In this document: positions 32,670 through 42,169 of the stretch, piece after piece
Layout: every line of letters begins with the position of its first letter
Numbering within the stretch: position 1 is the first letter of the stretch
Source: an uncultured Prochlorococcus sp.
GTDB taxonomy: Bacteria; Cyanobacteriota; Cyanobacteriia; PCC-6307; Cyanobiaceae
Assembly (NCBI GenBank): GCA_902525075.1
Contig: CABZFV010000008.1
Coordinates: forward strand, 1-64,000
Direction of reading: 5' to 3'
DNA length: 64,000 nt
The notes under the pieces: model-generated
Told to the model about the DNA's origin: nothing
Seen by the model: only the letters and a program-made list of their open reading frames with translations
Databases searched by the model: none
Position numbers and translations under genes: made by a program

Positions 32670-33287
32670 TTGCATAAAATTGGACTTATAGACTATGGAA
32701 TGGGTAATATTCATTCTGTAACAAAATCTCTAGAAAGTCTAGGAGAAGAAATTATATTAATTAAAAACTTTAATGATTCTAAGCTTTGTAAGGCGATAAT
32801 ACTTCCTGGAGTTGGAGCATTTGATCCGGCGATGAATAATCTTATAAATACTGATTTGATAACTGATTTGAAAAATTGGATTAAAAGTGGGAAATCCTTT
32901 TTTGGGATATGTTTAGGTCTCCAACTCCTTTTTGAATCTAGTGATGAAGGAAAAGTTCAAGGGTTGGGGATTTTAAAAGGAAAAATACAAAAAATACCCA
33001 ATATTGTTAACCAAAGAATCCCACACATGGGTTGGTGCCAACTTTTACCAACAAAAAATAATACTTTATTTGGTATTGAAGAATTAAATAACTGGGTCTA
33101 TTTTGTACATTCCTATCATGCAATCCCAGATGACTTAAATATTATTGCAGCTCAGGTTAATTATGGCTCTGAAAAATTAACTGCAATGATAGAGAATGAT
33201 AATTTATTGGCCTGTCAATTTCATCCCGAAAAATCTGGAATAACCGGTGAAAAACTTTTGAAAAGATGGCTGAGTAATATTCAATAA
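32670..33287 (+). CDS. hisH: Imidazole glycerol phosphate synthase, glutaminase subunit
   Basis: Supplies ammonia to HisF in histidine synthesis. The 205 residues form a class I glutamine amidotransferase with nucleophile C81 in GICLGLQLLF, the HSYH segment and the His-Glu pair in QFHPEKSG. The start is TTG at 32,670, giving MHKIGLIDYGMGN; no ATG fits better. It lies between trxA and rsmD. Confidence 0.95.
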   Translation: MHKIGLIDYGMGNIHSVTKSLESLGEEIILIKNFNDSKLCKAIILPGVGAFDPAMNNLINTDLITDLKNWIKSGKSFFGICLGLQLLFESSDEGKVQGLGILKGKIQKIPNIVNQRIPHMGWCQLLPTKNNTLFGIEELNNWVYFVHSYHAIPDDLNIIAAQVNYGSEKLTAMIENDNLLACQFHPEKSGITGEKLLKRWLSNIQ

Positions 33288-33300
33288 CTGATGCTTAAGG

Positions 33301-33900
33301 ATGAAGACTAACTTAAGATTAATAGGTGGTAAAAAACTCCAAAGTCCGAATAATTCTTATACTAGACCTACAACTTTGAGAGTAAGAGAGGCCATTTTTA
33401 ACATATTAAACAAAAGAGTTGAGAATAGTAACTGGTTAGATTTATTTAGTGGGACAGGGGCCATATCTTGTGAAGCCTATAATCACGGGGCGAGCAAAAT
33501 AATTGCAATTGAAAAAAACAAAATCAACTCAAAAGTTTGCTTAGAAAATTTACTCTCGATGGAGAATATAGAGAACAGGAGGAATGATATCGAAGTTATT
33601 TGTAAAGACGTTTTGAAATGGACAAAACCTAATTATGAGAGAAACTTATCATCTAGAAATATGGATTTAAACAAATTAAAATTTGATTTTGTTTATCTTG
33701 ATCCTCCATACGATGTGAATTTCCATGAATTAGTTTTAAATCAATTATTTAATTGTAATCTTTTAAAAAAAGATTCAACAGTTATTTGTGAACATTCTCC
33801 AAATCTATTTATTAAAAAAAGTACTTTGTGGGAAACTATAGATGTACGAAATTATGGGCAGTCAAGATTAACATTTTTAATCAATGTCCAGCATCCCTGA
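33301..33900 (+). CDS. rsmD: 16S rRNA (guanine-N2)-methyltransferase RsmD
   Basis: Methylates G966 of 16S rRNA. The 199 residues show [12 protein letters not shown], the SAM loop [10 protein letters not shown] and the catalytic DPPYDV motif. Its 3' end overlaps the convergent petG gene by 24 bases. Confidence 0.92.
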   Translation: MKTNLRLIGGKKLQSPNNSYTRPTTLRVREAIFNILNKRVENSNWLDLFSGTGAISCEAYNHGASKIIAIEKNKINSKVCLENLLSMENIENRRNDIEVICKDVLKWTKPNYERNLSSRNMDLNKLKFDFVYLDPPYDVNFHELVLNQLFNCNLLKKDSTVICEHSPNLFIKKSTLWETIDVRNYGQSRLTFLINVQHP

Positions 33901-33996
33901 ACCTCTTCGGTATTGATTCCATGCACTTACGAATAATCCAAGAAGAGTTATTGGGACTAAACCTAAAACAATTCCACATAGAAGAGGCTCGATCAT
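33877..33996 (-). CDS. petG: Cytochrome b6-f complex subunit V
   Basis: A 39-residue single-helix subunit of the cytochrome b6f complex. Reading the minus strand gives [15 protein letters not shown], then ITLLGLF and a tail of [10 protein letters not shown], matching PetG closely. It was found by reading because it is shorter than usual ORF cut-offs. It overlaps the end of rsmD by 24 bases in convergent orientation and diverges from cytochrome cM across 56 bases. Confidence 0.95.
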   Translation of the reverse strand: MIEPLLCGIVLGLVPITLLGLFVSAWNQYRRGSGMLDID

Positions 33997-34052
33997 TTTT
34001 TTTGACTTTTTTAAATTTCTTACTCACAATTGTTACATAGAGACTATTTTTT

Positions 34053-34439
34053 GTGTCAACATCTTCATCAACTGCAGTAGAAAAAAACTTTAAGAGAGAA
34101 TTCTTAAAAATTGTTTTTGTTGTATTTGGAGTTTTATTAATTTGTTTTTCAATATTTTTCTTAAATCATCGTGAAAATAACAAATATATCATTGAAACTC
34201 TTGAGATTAATGGCTCTGCTAAGGAAGGAGATGCTCTTTTTAAGATAAATTGTGTTGGATGTCATGGGATTACAGCAAGAGGATTAGTGGGTCCAGACTT
34301 ACACTCAATAACTCAACGTTTGAATGATAAAGAGATAATAAAACAGGTTACTGGAGGCCTGACTCCTCCTATGCCAAGTTTTGAAATAGATCCTGTAAAT
34401 ATGTCGAATTTATTAAAATATCTTCATAGCCTTGAATGA
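34053..34439 (+). CDS. cytM: Cytochrome cM
   Basis: A 128-residue c-type cytochrome anchored by an N-terminal helix (residues 18-38). Haem attaches at C67-V-G-C70-H71 and the axial ligand is M107 in PPMPSF. Length and layout match cytochrome cM of cyanobacteria, a low-potential protein tied to stress and respiratory control. The start is GTG. The stop overlaps the next ATG by 4 bases. It lies opposite petG, so two electron-transport genes share a promoter region. Confidence 0.88.
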   Translation: MSTSSSTAVEKNFKREFLKIVFVVFGVLLICFSIFFLNHRENNKYIIETLEINGSAKEGDALFKINCVGCHGITARGLVGPDLHSITQRLNDKEIIKQVTGGLTPPMPSFEIDPVNMSNLLKYLHSLE

Positions 34440-35188
34440 TTTTGGAAAAAAATTTTTCTAATTTAAAGGTAATTTTAGTTGAACCAAGTGGCCCTTTAAA
34501 TGTAGGAAGCGTCGCTAGATTATGCAGTAATTTTGAAATTGATGAATTAAGAATTGTTTCTCCGAAATGCGATATATTTTCTTTAGAAGCAAAAAAAATG
34601 GCCCTTAAAGGTCAAAAATATCTTGAAAATTGCAAGATTTTTGATGATCTTAAAAAAGCAATTTTTGATTGTGATTTAGTTTTAGCATCTTGTGGAAGGA
34701 TTGATGTAAATAAAGATTCATTTTTTGGATCTTCTGAAGATATAATTGACTGGACTTTATCCTTTGAAAAGATAAATAATTTGGCAATTGTATTTGGAAG
34801 AGAAGACAGAGGTTTAACTAATATTGAATTGCTTCTGGCAAATAAAACTTTTAATATCCCAACATCTCAGGATAATCCTTCATTAAATCTTTCTCACGCT
34901 GTTTCAATAGTTTTGTATGAATTAAATAAGTCTTCTAAAAAAAATTTTAATAATGAATTAAAAGTCTTTAACTTAGCATCATCGAAAGAAGTACATGAAA
35001 CATTTGTGGAGATAGAGGAAATGCTTTTGAGAGTTGGATATCTCTTAAAACATACTTCTAAGGTAAAAATCAGTAAATTTAAGAACTTTATATTGAGGGC
35101 AAATACATCAATGCACGAAATAAATGTTTTAAGAGGAATTGTTCATCAAATAAACTGGTTTTTGAACAATTCAAAAAAAAATAAGTAA
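34436..35188 (+). CDS. SpoU-type (TrmJ-like) RNA 2'-O-methyltransferase
   Basis: A 250-residue SPOUT-fold enzyme. VEPSGPLNVGSVARL matches motif 1, VFGREDRGLTN motif 2 and NPSLNLSHAVSIVLYEL motif 3, with the knot at the C-terminal part. The TrmJ subgroup (tRNA Cm/Um32) is favoured by PLNVGSVAR. The start overlaps the cytM stop (ATGA), implying coupling. Confidence 0.86.
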   Translation: MILEKNFSNLKVILVEPSGPLNVGSVARLCSNFEIDELRIVSPKCDIFSLEAKKMALKGQKYLENCKIFDDLKKAIFDCDLVLASCGRIDVNKDSFFGSSEDIIDWTLSFEKINNLAIVFGREDRGLTNIELLLANKTFNIPTSQDNPSLNLSHAVSIVLYELNKSSKKNFNNELKVFNLASSKEVHETFVEIEEMLLRVGYLLKHTSKVKISKFKNFILRANTSMHEINVLRGIVHQINWFLNNSKKNK

Positions 35189-35305
35189 GTATAAATTTGA
35201 ATAGTTATTATTTCTCTATAGTTTTAATTTGAAAGGGATATTTACTAAAAACATTTTCTGAAGTAGCATCTATTGATTATTTGAATATTCAAGAAAACTA
35301 AAACT

Positions 35306-36394
35306 GTGCCTACAACAAAGAAAAGAAGAGTTTTTCCTTTTACAGCTGTAATTGGTCAAGAAGAAATGAAATTGGCTCTTTTGTTAAATGTTATTGATCC
35401 AAGAATTGGAGGAGTGATGATAATGGGTGATAGAGGCACTGGAAAGTCTACTACAATCAGAGCCTTAGCTGATTTGTTGCCTGCAATCGATGTTGTTAAA
35501 GACGATCCATATAATAGTTCTCTAGTCGATCCTGATTTACAAAGTAAAGAAGTTTTGGAAAAAATATCTCAAGGAGAAAATCTAGAGAGAATTCAAAAAC
35601 AAGTTCCCATGGTTGATTTGCCTTTAGGGGCTACTGAAGACAGGCTTTGTGGAACCATAGATATAGAGAAGGCTTTGAGTGAAGGTGTTAAGGCATTCGA
35701 ACCTGGTTTGTTAGCTAAAGCTAATAGGGGTTTACTATACGTTGATGAAGTGAATTTGCTTGATGATCATTTAGTTGATGTACTTTTAGATTCGGCTGCT
35801 TCCGGATGGAATACAGTTGAAAGGGAGGGAGTTTCAGTTCGACATCCTGCGAGGTTTGTTCTTATTGGTTCAGGTAATCCAGAAGAAGGTGAATTAAGGC
35901 CTCAACTATTGGATAGGTTTGGAATGAGCGTTGAGGTTAAAACAGTTAGAGATGCTGAATTAAGAGTTCAAGTAGTAGATCAAAGAACTTCTTTTGACGA
36001 TAATCCTGATGAGTTTTCCTTGAGTGTTGAGAAACAACAGGATGAACTTCAACAAAAGGTTATTAAAGCACAAGAAATATTAAATTCTGTACAAATGGAC
36101 GATGACCTAAGACTGAATATTTCTGCAATCTGCGGAGAACTAGATGTTGATGGTTTACGTGGAGATATTGTTACAAATAGGTCTGCAAGAGCAATTGCAG
36201 CCTTTGAGGGCAGAACTGAAGTGCAAGAAGATGACATAGCAAGGGTAATTTCTTGTTCTTTAAGACACAGACTAAGAAAAGATCCTCTAGAACAAGTTGA
36301 TTCAGGTGAAAGAGTTATTCAAGCTTTTTGTAAAGTATTTGATTTAGATGAGAAAGAAAATCTTTCAAAATTTCAACTGTCTGCAGAAACTTAA
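35306..36394 (+). CDS. chlI: Magnesium chelatase subunit I
   Basis: AAA+ subunit of the enzyme that inserts Mg into protoporphyrin IX, the first step of the chlorophyll branch. The 362 residues show Walker [21 protein letters not shown], the Walker B region [16 protein letters not shown] and the sensor [19 protein letters not shown]. The start is GTG at 35,306. The 117-base upstream gap probably holds its promoter; ruvC follows after 5 bases. Confidence 0.97.
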   Translation: MPTTKKRRVFPFTAVIGQEEMKLALLLNVIDPRIGGVMIMGDRGTGKSTTIRALADLLPAIDVVKDDPYNSSLVDPDLQSKEVLEKISQGENLERIQKQVPMVDLPLGATEDRLCGTIDIEKALSEGVKAFEPGLLAKANRGLLYVDEVNLLDDHLVDVLLDSAASGWNTVEREGVSVRHPARFVLIGSGNPEEGELRPQLLDRFGMSVEVKTVRDAELRVQVVDQRTSFDDNPDEFSLSVEKQQDELQQKVIKAQEILNSVQMDDDLRLNISAICGELDVDGLRGDIVTNRSARAIAAFEGRTEVQEDDIARVISCSLRHRLRKDPLEQVDSGERVIQAFCKVFDLDEKENLSKFQLSAET

Positions 36395-36399
36395 TTACA

Positions 36400-36873
36400 G
36401 TGAGAATTATTGGGATTGATCCTGGATTAGCTAGAGTTGGTTATGGAATTATTGAAATAGAAAATGAAAAAAAGATATTATTAGATTGTGGTGTCATTGA
36501 GACAGGTAAAGATAAAAAAGAAGAAGATAGACTTTATGAGATATTCAAAGATCTTAATGAATTAATAAATCATTGGAATCCTACATCAGCGGCGGTAGAA
36601 AAATTTTTCTTTTACAGATCAAGCACTACCATTAGTGTGGTGCAGGCTAGAGGGGTAATTATGATGGTATTGGCCTCAAAAAAAATTCATGTTAGTGAAT
36701 ATTCTCCTGCTCAGATTAAATTAACCATTGCTGGGTCTGGAAAAGCATCTAAGAAACAAGTTCTTGATGCTGTTATGTATAGCTTAGAACTTAAAAAACC
36801 TCCAAAACCGGATGATTCAGCAGACGCATTGGCTATAGCACTCACAAAACTAAATGAAGATGGTTTTAACTGA
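36400..36873 (+). CDS. ruvC: Holliday junction endonuclease RuvC
   Basis: Resolves four-way junctions. The 157 residues carry the four acidic residues of the RNase H-like site: [18 protein letters not shown] and [10 protein letters not shown]. The start is GTG. Co-transcription with chlI upstream and the cyclo-ligase downstream (9-base gap) is likely. Confidence 0.94.
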   Translation: MRIIGIDPGLARVGYGIIEIENEKKILLDCGVIETGKDKKEEDRLYEIFKDLNELINHWNPTSAAVEKFFFYRSSTTISVVQARGVIMMVLASKKIHVSEYSPAQIKLTIAGSGKASKKQVLDAVMYSLELKKPPKPDDSADALAIALTKLNEDGFN

Positions 36874-36882
36874 AAATTTAAA

Positions 36883-37440
36883 ATGACGATCTTTGAAAGT
36901 AAGAAATTGGAGAGGGATTCGTTTAGAAAACTGAGAAATGGGATTACTCTTAATCAAAGAGAAAATGTAGAAAAGAATGTAAGATTATATGTTGATTCAT
37001 TTGTTAAGGGATATAAAAATATTGGTTATATAGCAATATATTGGCCTCTAAAAAATGAAGTAGATATAAGAGGCCTTAAGAAAAAATTTAGTTTAGCTTT
37101 GCCTAGATGTAAAGATAAAAAAGAGTTGTTCTTTTATCCATGGGATGAAGAACCTCTTACCAAAGATTCTGAAGGGATACTAAGTCCAAAAGACTCTTCC
37201 CCATTAAGTTATTTGCAGATAAGCATGATATTTGTTCCATGTCTTTCCATTGATAAAAATTTAACAAGATTAGGTTATGGAGGAGGTTATTTTGATAAGT
37301 TAAGGAGAAATAATAATTGGAGAAATGTTCCATGCATTGGAGTATTAACTTCTAATTGTGTAAGTACGATTCCATTAACTAGAGCTGATTGGGATATCCC
37401 TTTATCAGGCTTTATCACAGAAAAAGAAATATTTGTATAA
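36883..37440 (+). CDS. 5-formyltetrahydrofolate cyclo-ligase family protein
   Basis: A 185-residue enzyme that recycles 5-formyl-THF to 5,10-methenyl-THF with ATP. Typical blocks are IYWPLKNEVD near the middle, the LSIDKNLTRLGYGGGYFD substrate and phosphate loop, and an N-terminal RDSFRKLRNGI. Sits between ruvC and sufE in a plus-strand run. Confidence 0.88.
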   Translation: MTIFESKKLERDSFRKLRNGITLNQRENVEKNVRLYVDSFVKGYKNIGYIAIYWPLKNEVDIRGLKKKFSLALPRCKDKKELFFYPWDEEPLTKDSEGILSPKDSSPLSYLQISMIFVPCLSIDKNLTRLGYGGGYFDKLRRNNNWRNVPCIGVLTSNCVSTIPLTRADWDIPLSGFITEKEIFV

Positions 37441-37480
37441 TAGGAAATTAATAAAGTTGATTAATTTATAGTTTTACAAA

Positions 37481-37900
37481 ATGGAAAATCAGGAAAAATA
37501 CTATAATTTGTCAAAATTAGTAGAAAAGTTGAAGAAATCAGAAGATCCAAAAAGAAAATATGAATACATTTTGTGGTTGGGCAAAAAATTGAAAGAACCA
37601 AATAGTGAAATCCTTGTTGAAGAAAATAAAGTTAAGGGATGCGTTTCAGAAGTTTTTGTTAAGGCAAATTTTATAAGCGGTAAATTATTTTGGGAAGGAT
37701 ATTCTGATGCATTAATAACTAAGGGTTTATTGGCATTTTTAATTTCTGGGTTAAATGAATTAACACCTAATGAGGTTGTTAAAATAGATAAGAAATTCAT
37801 AGAAGATACTGGTTTGAAAGCAAGCTTAACGCCTTCAAGATCAAATGGTTTTTTAAACATATTATTGAAAATGCAGTCTCAAGCAAATGAGTTTTTGTAG
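37481..37900 (+). CDS. sufE: Cysteine desulfuration protein SufE
   Basis: Accepts sulfur from the desulfurase SufS for iron-sulfur cluster assembly. The 139 residues match the compact SufE fold, with the acceptor cysteine in VKGCVSEVFV and the late PSRSNGFLNIL. The rest of the suf operon is not in the window, which is normal for Prochlorococcus. Confidence 0.92.
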   Translation: MENQEKYYNLSKLVEKLKKSEDPKRKYEYILWLGKKLKEPNSEILVEENKVKGCVSEVFVKANFISGKLFWEGYSDALITKGLLAFLISGLNELTPNEVVKIDKKFIEDTGLKASLTPSRSNGFLNILLKMQSQANEFL

Positions 37901-37944
37901 GTTTAATAATATAAAATTATATTCAAAGTTAAAAGAAATAAAAA

Positions 37945-39246
37945 ATGAGAAAATGCAAAATTGGGATTGTAGGTTTTGGGACTGTAGGGTCAGGGATTTA
38001 TAAAATATTAAGTTCTGAAGTTGATTCACATCCAATTCTACAAGAAATAGAAATTGTTAAAATAGCGGTTAAAGATCTTCATAAAAAAAGAGATGTTGAC
38101 CTAGACAATAATTTGTTAACTGATGATCCATTTAAATTAATTAATAACCCCTCTATAGATGTAATTGTTGAAGTAATGGGAGGGGTTGATTTAGCGAAAG
38201 ATATTATTATGCAGTCATTAAAATTAGGTAAATCTGTTGTTACTGCAAATAAAGCAGTCATTGCAAGATATGGAGAAGAAATATATAAAACTGCATCTTC
38301 AGAAGGAGTTTATATATTGTCAGAGGCAGCTGTTTGCGGGGGTATTCCTATAATTGAACCCTTAAAAAGATCATTAAAAAGTAACAGCATAAAAAAAATG
38401 GTTGGGATAATAAATGGCACAACAAATTTTATTCTTTCAAAGATGAGTAATGAAAAAGCTGATTATAAGGAGACCTTAAAACTGGCCCAAAGCCTTGGGT
38501 ACGCCGAATTTGATCCAACTGCAGATGTTGAGGGTCATGATGCTGCTGATAAGATCTCAATTCTTAGTGAACTTGCATTTGGAGGGAAAATCAAGAGAGA
38601 GGAGATTCATTCTGAGGGCATTAGTAAAATTAATCTAAAAGATATAGAATATGCAAATAAATTAGGATTTGAAATAAAACTTTTAGCGCTCTCCGAAAGG
38701 GGACAAATTAATAGTAATGATTCACTTGCTTTGAATATTTGGGTAGGACCTTCTTTGATTCCAAAATCCCATCCATTGGCAACAGTTAAGGGAGTTAACA
38801 ATGCCTTATTGATAGAGGCTGATCCTCTTGGAGAGATAATGTTGTATGGTCCAGGTGCAGGGAGTGGCCCAACTGCTGCATCAGTAGTATCAGATATACT
38901 GAATTTGCATGCTACCTCAGGGGAAAATAATAATTTAATCGATCCATTATTATCTTTTGATTTCTGGAGAGACTGTCATATCATAGAACCTTCGCAAATA
39001 AATAAAAAAAATTATCTAAGAATTATTTGTCTCGATAGTCCAGGTGTAATAGGAAAGATTGGAGATATTTTTGGAAAGAATAATGTATCAATTGAATCAA
39101 TTGTTCAACTAGATGCAAGTGAAGATAGAGCTGAAATTGTCGTCATAACTCATGAGGTAAATAATGGAGATTTTGAGAAATCTAAAGATGAAATAAATTC
39201 GCTAAATGAAGTCAAAATTATTGCAAGTCAATTAAGTTGTATTTAA
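37945..39246 (+). CDS. hom: Homoserine dehydrogenase
   Basis: Reduces aspartate semialdehyde to homoserine for Thr and Met synthesis. The 433 residues contain the NAD(P) loop GFGTVGSGIY, the catalytic region GIINGTTNFIL and ADVEGHDAADK, and a C-terminal ACT domain (about residues 350-433) of the type that senses threonine. Length is normal. Confidence 0.95.
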   Translation: MRKCKIGIVGFGTVGSGIYKILSSEVDSHPILQEIEIVKIAVKDLHKKRDVDLDNNLLTDDPFKLINNPSIDVIVEVMGGVDLAKDIIMQSLKLGKSVVTANKAVIARYGEEIYKTASSEGVYILSEAAVCGGIPIIEPLKRSLKSNSIKKMVGIINGTTNFILSKMSNEKADYKETLKLAQSLGYAEFDPTADVEGHDAADKISILSELAFGGKIKREEIHSEGISKINLKDIEYANKLGFEIKLLALSERGQINSNDSLALNIWVGPSLIPKSHPLATVKGVNNALLIEADPLGEIMLYGPGAGSGPTAASVVSDILNLHATSGENNNLIDPLLSFDFWRDCHIIEPSQINKKNYLRIICLDSPGVIGKIGDIFGKNNVSIESIVQLDASEDRAEIVVITHEVNNGDFEKSKDEINSLNEVKIIASQLSCI

Positions 39247-39316
39247 AAAAATAGTTTGCAAATTTCTTTATGGCTTGTTAAACCGAAGAAAGTAAGTGGT
39301 TGATTTTAGCACCTAA

Positions 39317-39577
39317 ATGATTCATTCAAAACTATTAGACAATAAAAATAATAATAATTTAATTCTTTCTGAAAACCTTTATAAAGGCGCTTGTGTAAAA
39401 ATTAAAAATAGCAATAAGACTTTTCAAGTAATTGGTATAAATATAGGTAAAAAAATTTGTTGGGTGAGAGAGTGGCCTTTTCTTTGTAATTCTAAAAAAA
39501 CATTTGCTTTAGAAATAAGTCAAATAACATTACAAATTTTTTGCTCAAATAATTCTTCAGAACAAGGAAGTACTTAA
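39317..39577 (+). CDS. Small conserved picocyanobacterial protein
   Basis: An 86-residue protein with no signal or membrane helix. The central part (ACVKIKNSNKTFQVIGINIG, then KKICWVREWP) looks like a small beta-barrel, which would suit nucleic-acid or partner binding, but no family is recognised. It sits 5 bases before the binding-lipoprotein gene. Confidence 0.65.
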   Translation: MIHSKLLDNKNNNNLILSENLYKGACVKIKNSNKTFQVIGINIGKKICWVREWPFLCNSKKTFALEISQITLQIFCSNNSSEQGST

Positions 39578-39582
39578 GAAAT

Positions 39583-41154
39583 ATGAAAAAAAATTTTTTT
39601 TTATCATTATTTATTATTTTAATTTCTTTTTTACAGAATTCTTGCGGCTCAAAAAGAATATCAAAAAAAATCATAGTAGCAAGTTCTGGAAAAATTGAAT
39701 CTTTAGATCCAGCTAGAGCTAATACTCTTAAAGCAATTCAACTAATTAGTTCTCTGGGAGACACGTTATATGAATTAAATTCACAAGGAGAATTAATACC
39801 TGAATTGGCCTCAGGGATGCCAATTATTTCAAAGGATAGACTTCAAATAACTATCAATTTAAGAAAAAATGTTCTTTTTCACGATGGAACTTCATTTAAC
39901 TCGAATGCAATAAAGTTTACTTTTGATAGATTCAAAAGAATTGGAACAATGAATTATATTTTAGGAAATAAGATTAAATCAATAGAAACGCCAAGTGAAT
40001 ATTCAGTCATAATAAATTTAACTAAACCATCAAGTTCTTTAAATGGTTTACTTACATCGGTAAATTTAACTCCAATATCTCCTACATTTTATAAAAAATA
40101 TTCTGATAAGTTTCTGAATGAAAAATTCGTTGGTACTGGCAAGTATGTGCTGAACAGTTTTTCTAATGAAGTTCAATCAATTGATCCAAATTTGAATTAT
40201 TGGGGTGAAAAGCCCTTAAATAAAGGCATTAATTTTGTGGGATATTCAAATTCATCTTCTCTTTTTGGGGCTTTAAAAAGTAATCAAATTGACGTGCTTT
40301 TATCAAATTCAATTGATGATAGTCAGAGAAAAAGTCTAAATAATTTAAGTAAAAATAAACAGTTTAAAGAAGGTAATAGTCCTTTCACTGAATTAAGTTT
40401 TATAAGCCTTAAAACTAGTTCTTATCCCTTAAACAATCTTAATTTAAGACTGGCTTTGGCAAAAAGTCTTAATAGAAAATTAATTAATGAAAAAGTAAGT
40501 TATGGATTAAGGAAGCCATCTAGATCAATTATTCCGCCGATATTAAAAAAAGATAATCAAGAACTTTGGCCTAAATATGATTATTTAGAAGCGAGAAAGC
40601 TATTGCAAAAAGAAAATTATTGCGATGGAAATATTCTTAAAATACCTCTTACTTATAGATCTAATGTACCCGCTGACAAGCTTATTGCTCTGACATGGCA
40701 GGAAGAAATTAAAAATTCTTTGAAAGATTGTATTGATATTGAACTTAATGGGGTTGAATCTACAACAGTTTATAAGAATCTAAGTTTAGGAATTTATACG
40801 GCAGTTATTCTCGATTGGACTGGGGCTTATTCAGATCCAGAGGCTTATCTCACCCCTCTTTTAAGTTGTAATGAAATAGTTGATGGCATATGTAAAAAAG
40901 GAGAATCAGTTTATAGCGGCAGTTTTTGGGCATCTAATGAAGTTGAAAGTTTATTTCTTGAAAGTGAAAAAATAAGTGGAATTAAAAGATTAGAAAAACT
41001 TGTTGAAATTGAAAAAATAGCAGCAAATTCAATACCTTATATTCCTATTTGGATATCCTCTCAAAAAGCATGGTCTCAAAATAATATATCAAAACCTATT
41101 TTTAATGGTGCAGGAATAATTTCATTGAGTGATCTAGAGTTAATTGATGAGTAG
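39583..41154 (+). CDS. ABC transporter substrate-binding lipoprotein, peptide/nickel type
   Basis: A 523-residue family-5 binding protein. The N-terminus is a lipoprotein signal with lipobox cysteine C21 (LQNSCGS). The conserved blocks SLDPARANTLKA, LRKNVLFHDGTSFNSNAIKFTFDR and FVGTGKYVLNSF are visible. The ligand could be peptides, nickel or opines; the sequence does not decide. It overlaps the permease gene by a few bases. Confidence 0.87.
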   Translation: MKKNFFLSLFIILISFLQNSCGSKRISKKIIVASSGKIESLDPARANTLKAIQLISSLGDTLYELNSQGELIPELASGMPIISKDRLQITINLRKNVLFHDGTSFNSNAIKFTFDRFKRIGTMNYILGNKIKSIETPSEYSVIINLTKPSSSLNGLLTSVNLTPISPTFYKKYSDKFLNEKFVGTGKYVLNSFSNEVQSIDPNLNYWGEKPLNKGINFVGYSNSSSLFGALKSNQIDVLLSNSIDDSQRKSLNNLSKNKQFKEGNSPFTELSFISLKTSSYPLNNLNLRLALAKSLNRKLINEKVSYGLRKPSRSIIPPILKKDNQELWPKYDYLEARKLLQKENYCDGNILKIPLTYRSNVPADKLIALTWQEEIKNSLKDCIDIELNGVESTTVYKNLSLGIYTAVILDWTGAYSDPEAYLTPLLSCNEIVDGICKKGESVYSGSFWASNEVESLFLESEKISGIKRLEKLVEIEKIAANSIPYIPIWISSQKAWSQNNISKPIFNGAGIISLSDLELIDE

Positions 41155-42169
41155 AAATTTAAATAAATTACTAAATTATTCCTTATTAAAAATTTCATTA
41201 ATACCGATAATGCTATGGATAATTTCTTCATTAGTATTTATTTTATTGAGAGTTGCTCCAGGCGATCCCGTCGATGCCATACTTGGATCTGGTGCAGATG
41301 AGGTTTCTAGGGAATTCCTAAGAAATAAATTGGGGCTAAATGAACCTTTAATAAGTCAATATTTTTCATATATTAAAAATATATTGCACTTAGATTTTGG
41401 CCAATCTCTTAGTACCGAGGAGCCAGTCCTCAATATTATTATTAAGTCATTGCCTGCAAGTCTTGAGCTTGGATTTTTTTCAATATTAAGTGCCACACTA
41501 ATAGGCTTCCCATTGGGATTAATTGGCTTAAGAAATAAAGGTAAAAAGACTGATTATACTGCGAGAATACTAGGAATTGCTACATATGCGATCCCTCCTT
41601 TTTGGGGTGCAATGTTAGCGCAATTATTATTTTCTGTATTCTTTAATATTTCCCCAATTGGAGGTAGATTTCCAATATTTCAGCAACAACCACAAATTAC
41701 AGGTTTTCTGGTTTTAGATAGTATTCTTTCAAATAATATTATTGCTTTGAAAGATAGTCTTTATCATCTCGCACTCCCTTCGATTACCCTTGGCTTTTTA
41801 TTAAGTGGTATATTCAGCCGCTCATTAAGAGTAAATTTGGATAAGACATTAAAAAGTGATTATGTAAATGCTGCTATATGCAGAGGAATATCAAGGAAAA
41901 AAATATTTTTAAATCATGCATTGCCTAATGCTCTATTGCCAATTGTCACTATTTCTGGCTTGACTATGGCCTCATTAGCAGGAGGTGCTTTATTGTTCGA
42001 GGTAACTTTTTCATGGCCAGGTATTGCTTTAAGATTACATGAAGCTATTTCTCAAAGAGACTATACCTTGGTTCAAGGAATTGTAATTTTTACCTCTATG
42101 CTCATAGTCTCTTTAAATCTCTTCGTGGATATTTTAATTGCATATTTAGATCCACGAATAGAGTACTAA
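41147..42169 (+). CDS. ABC transporter permease, DppB type
   Basis: A permease of about 340 residues with six helices and the DppB-type N-terminus (RVAPGDPVDAILG). The EAA-like loop YVNAAICRGISRKKIFLNHALPNALLP is the contact for the ATPase. The ATG at 41,147 is preferred to the adjacent TTG at 41,144. The usual second permease (DppC) and ATPases are not next to it, since the following gene is convergent. It overlaps that gene by 4 bases. Confidence 0.87.
   Translation: MSRNLNKLLNYSLLKISLIPIMLWIISSLVFILLRVAPGDPVDAILGSGADEVSREFLRNKLGLNEPLISQYFSYIKNILHLDFGQSLSTEEPVLNIIIKSLPASLELGFFSILSATLIGFPLGLIGLRNKGKKTDYTARILGIATYAIPPFWGAMLAQLLFSVFFNISPIGGRFPIFQQQPQITGFLVLDSILSNNIIALKDSLYHLALPSITLGFLLSGIFSRSLRVNLDKTLKSDYVNAAICRGISRKKIFLNHALPNALLPIVTISGLTMASLAGGALLFEVTFSWPGIALRLHEAISQRDYTLVQGIVIFTSMLIVSLNLFVDILIAYLDPRIEY

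Noticed and set aside
33828-34040. 70-codon plus-strand frame at the end of rsmD
   Set aside because: The minus strand encodes a clear petG here; the plus frame is its shadow.
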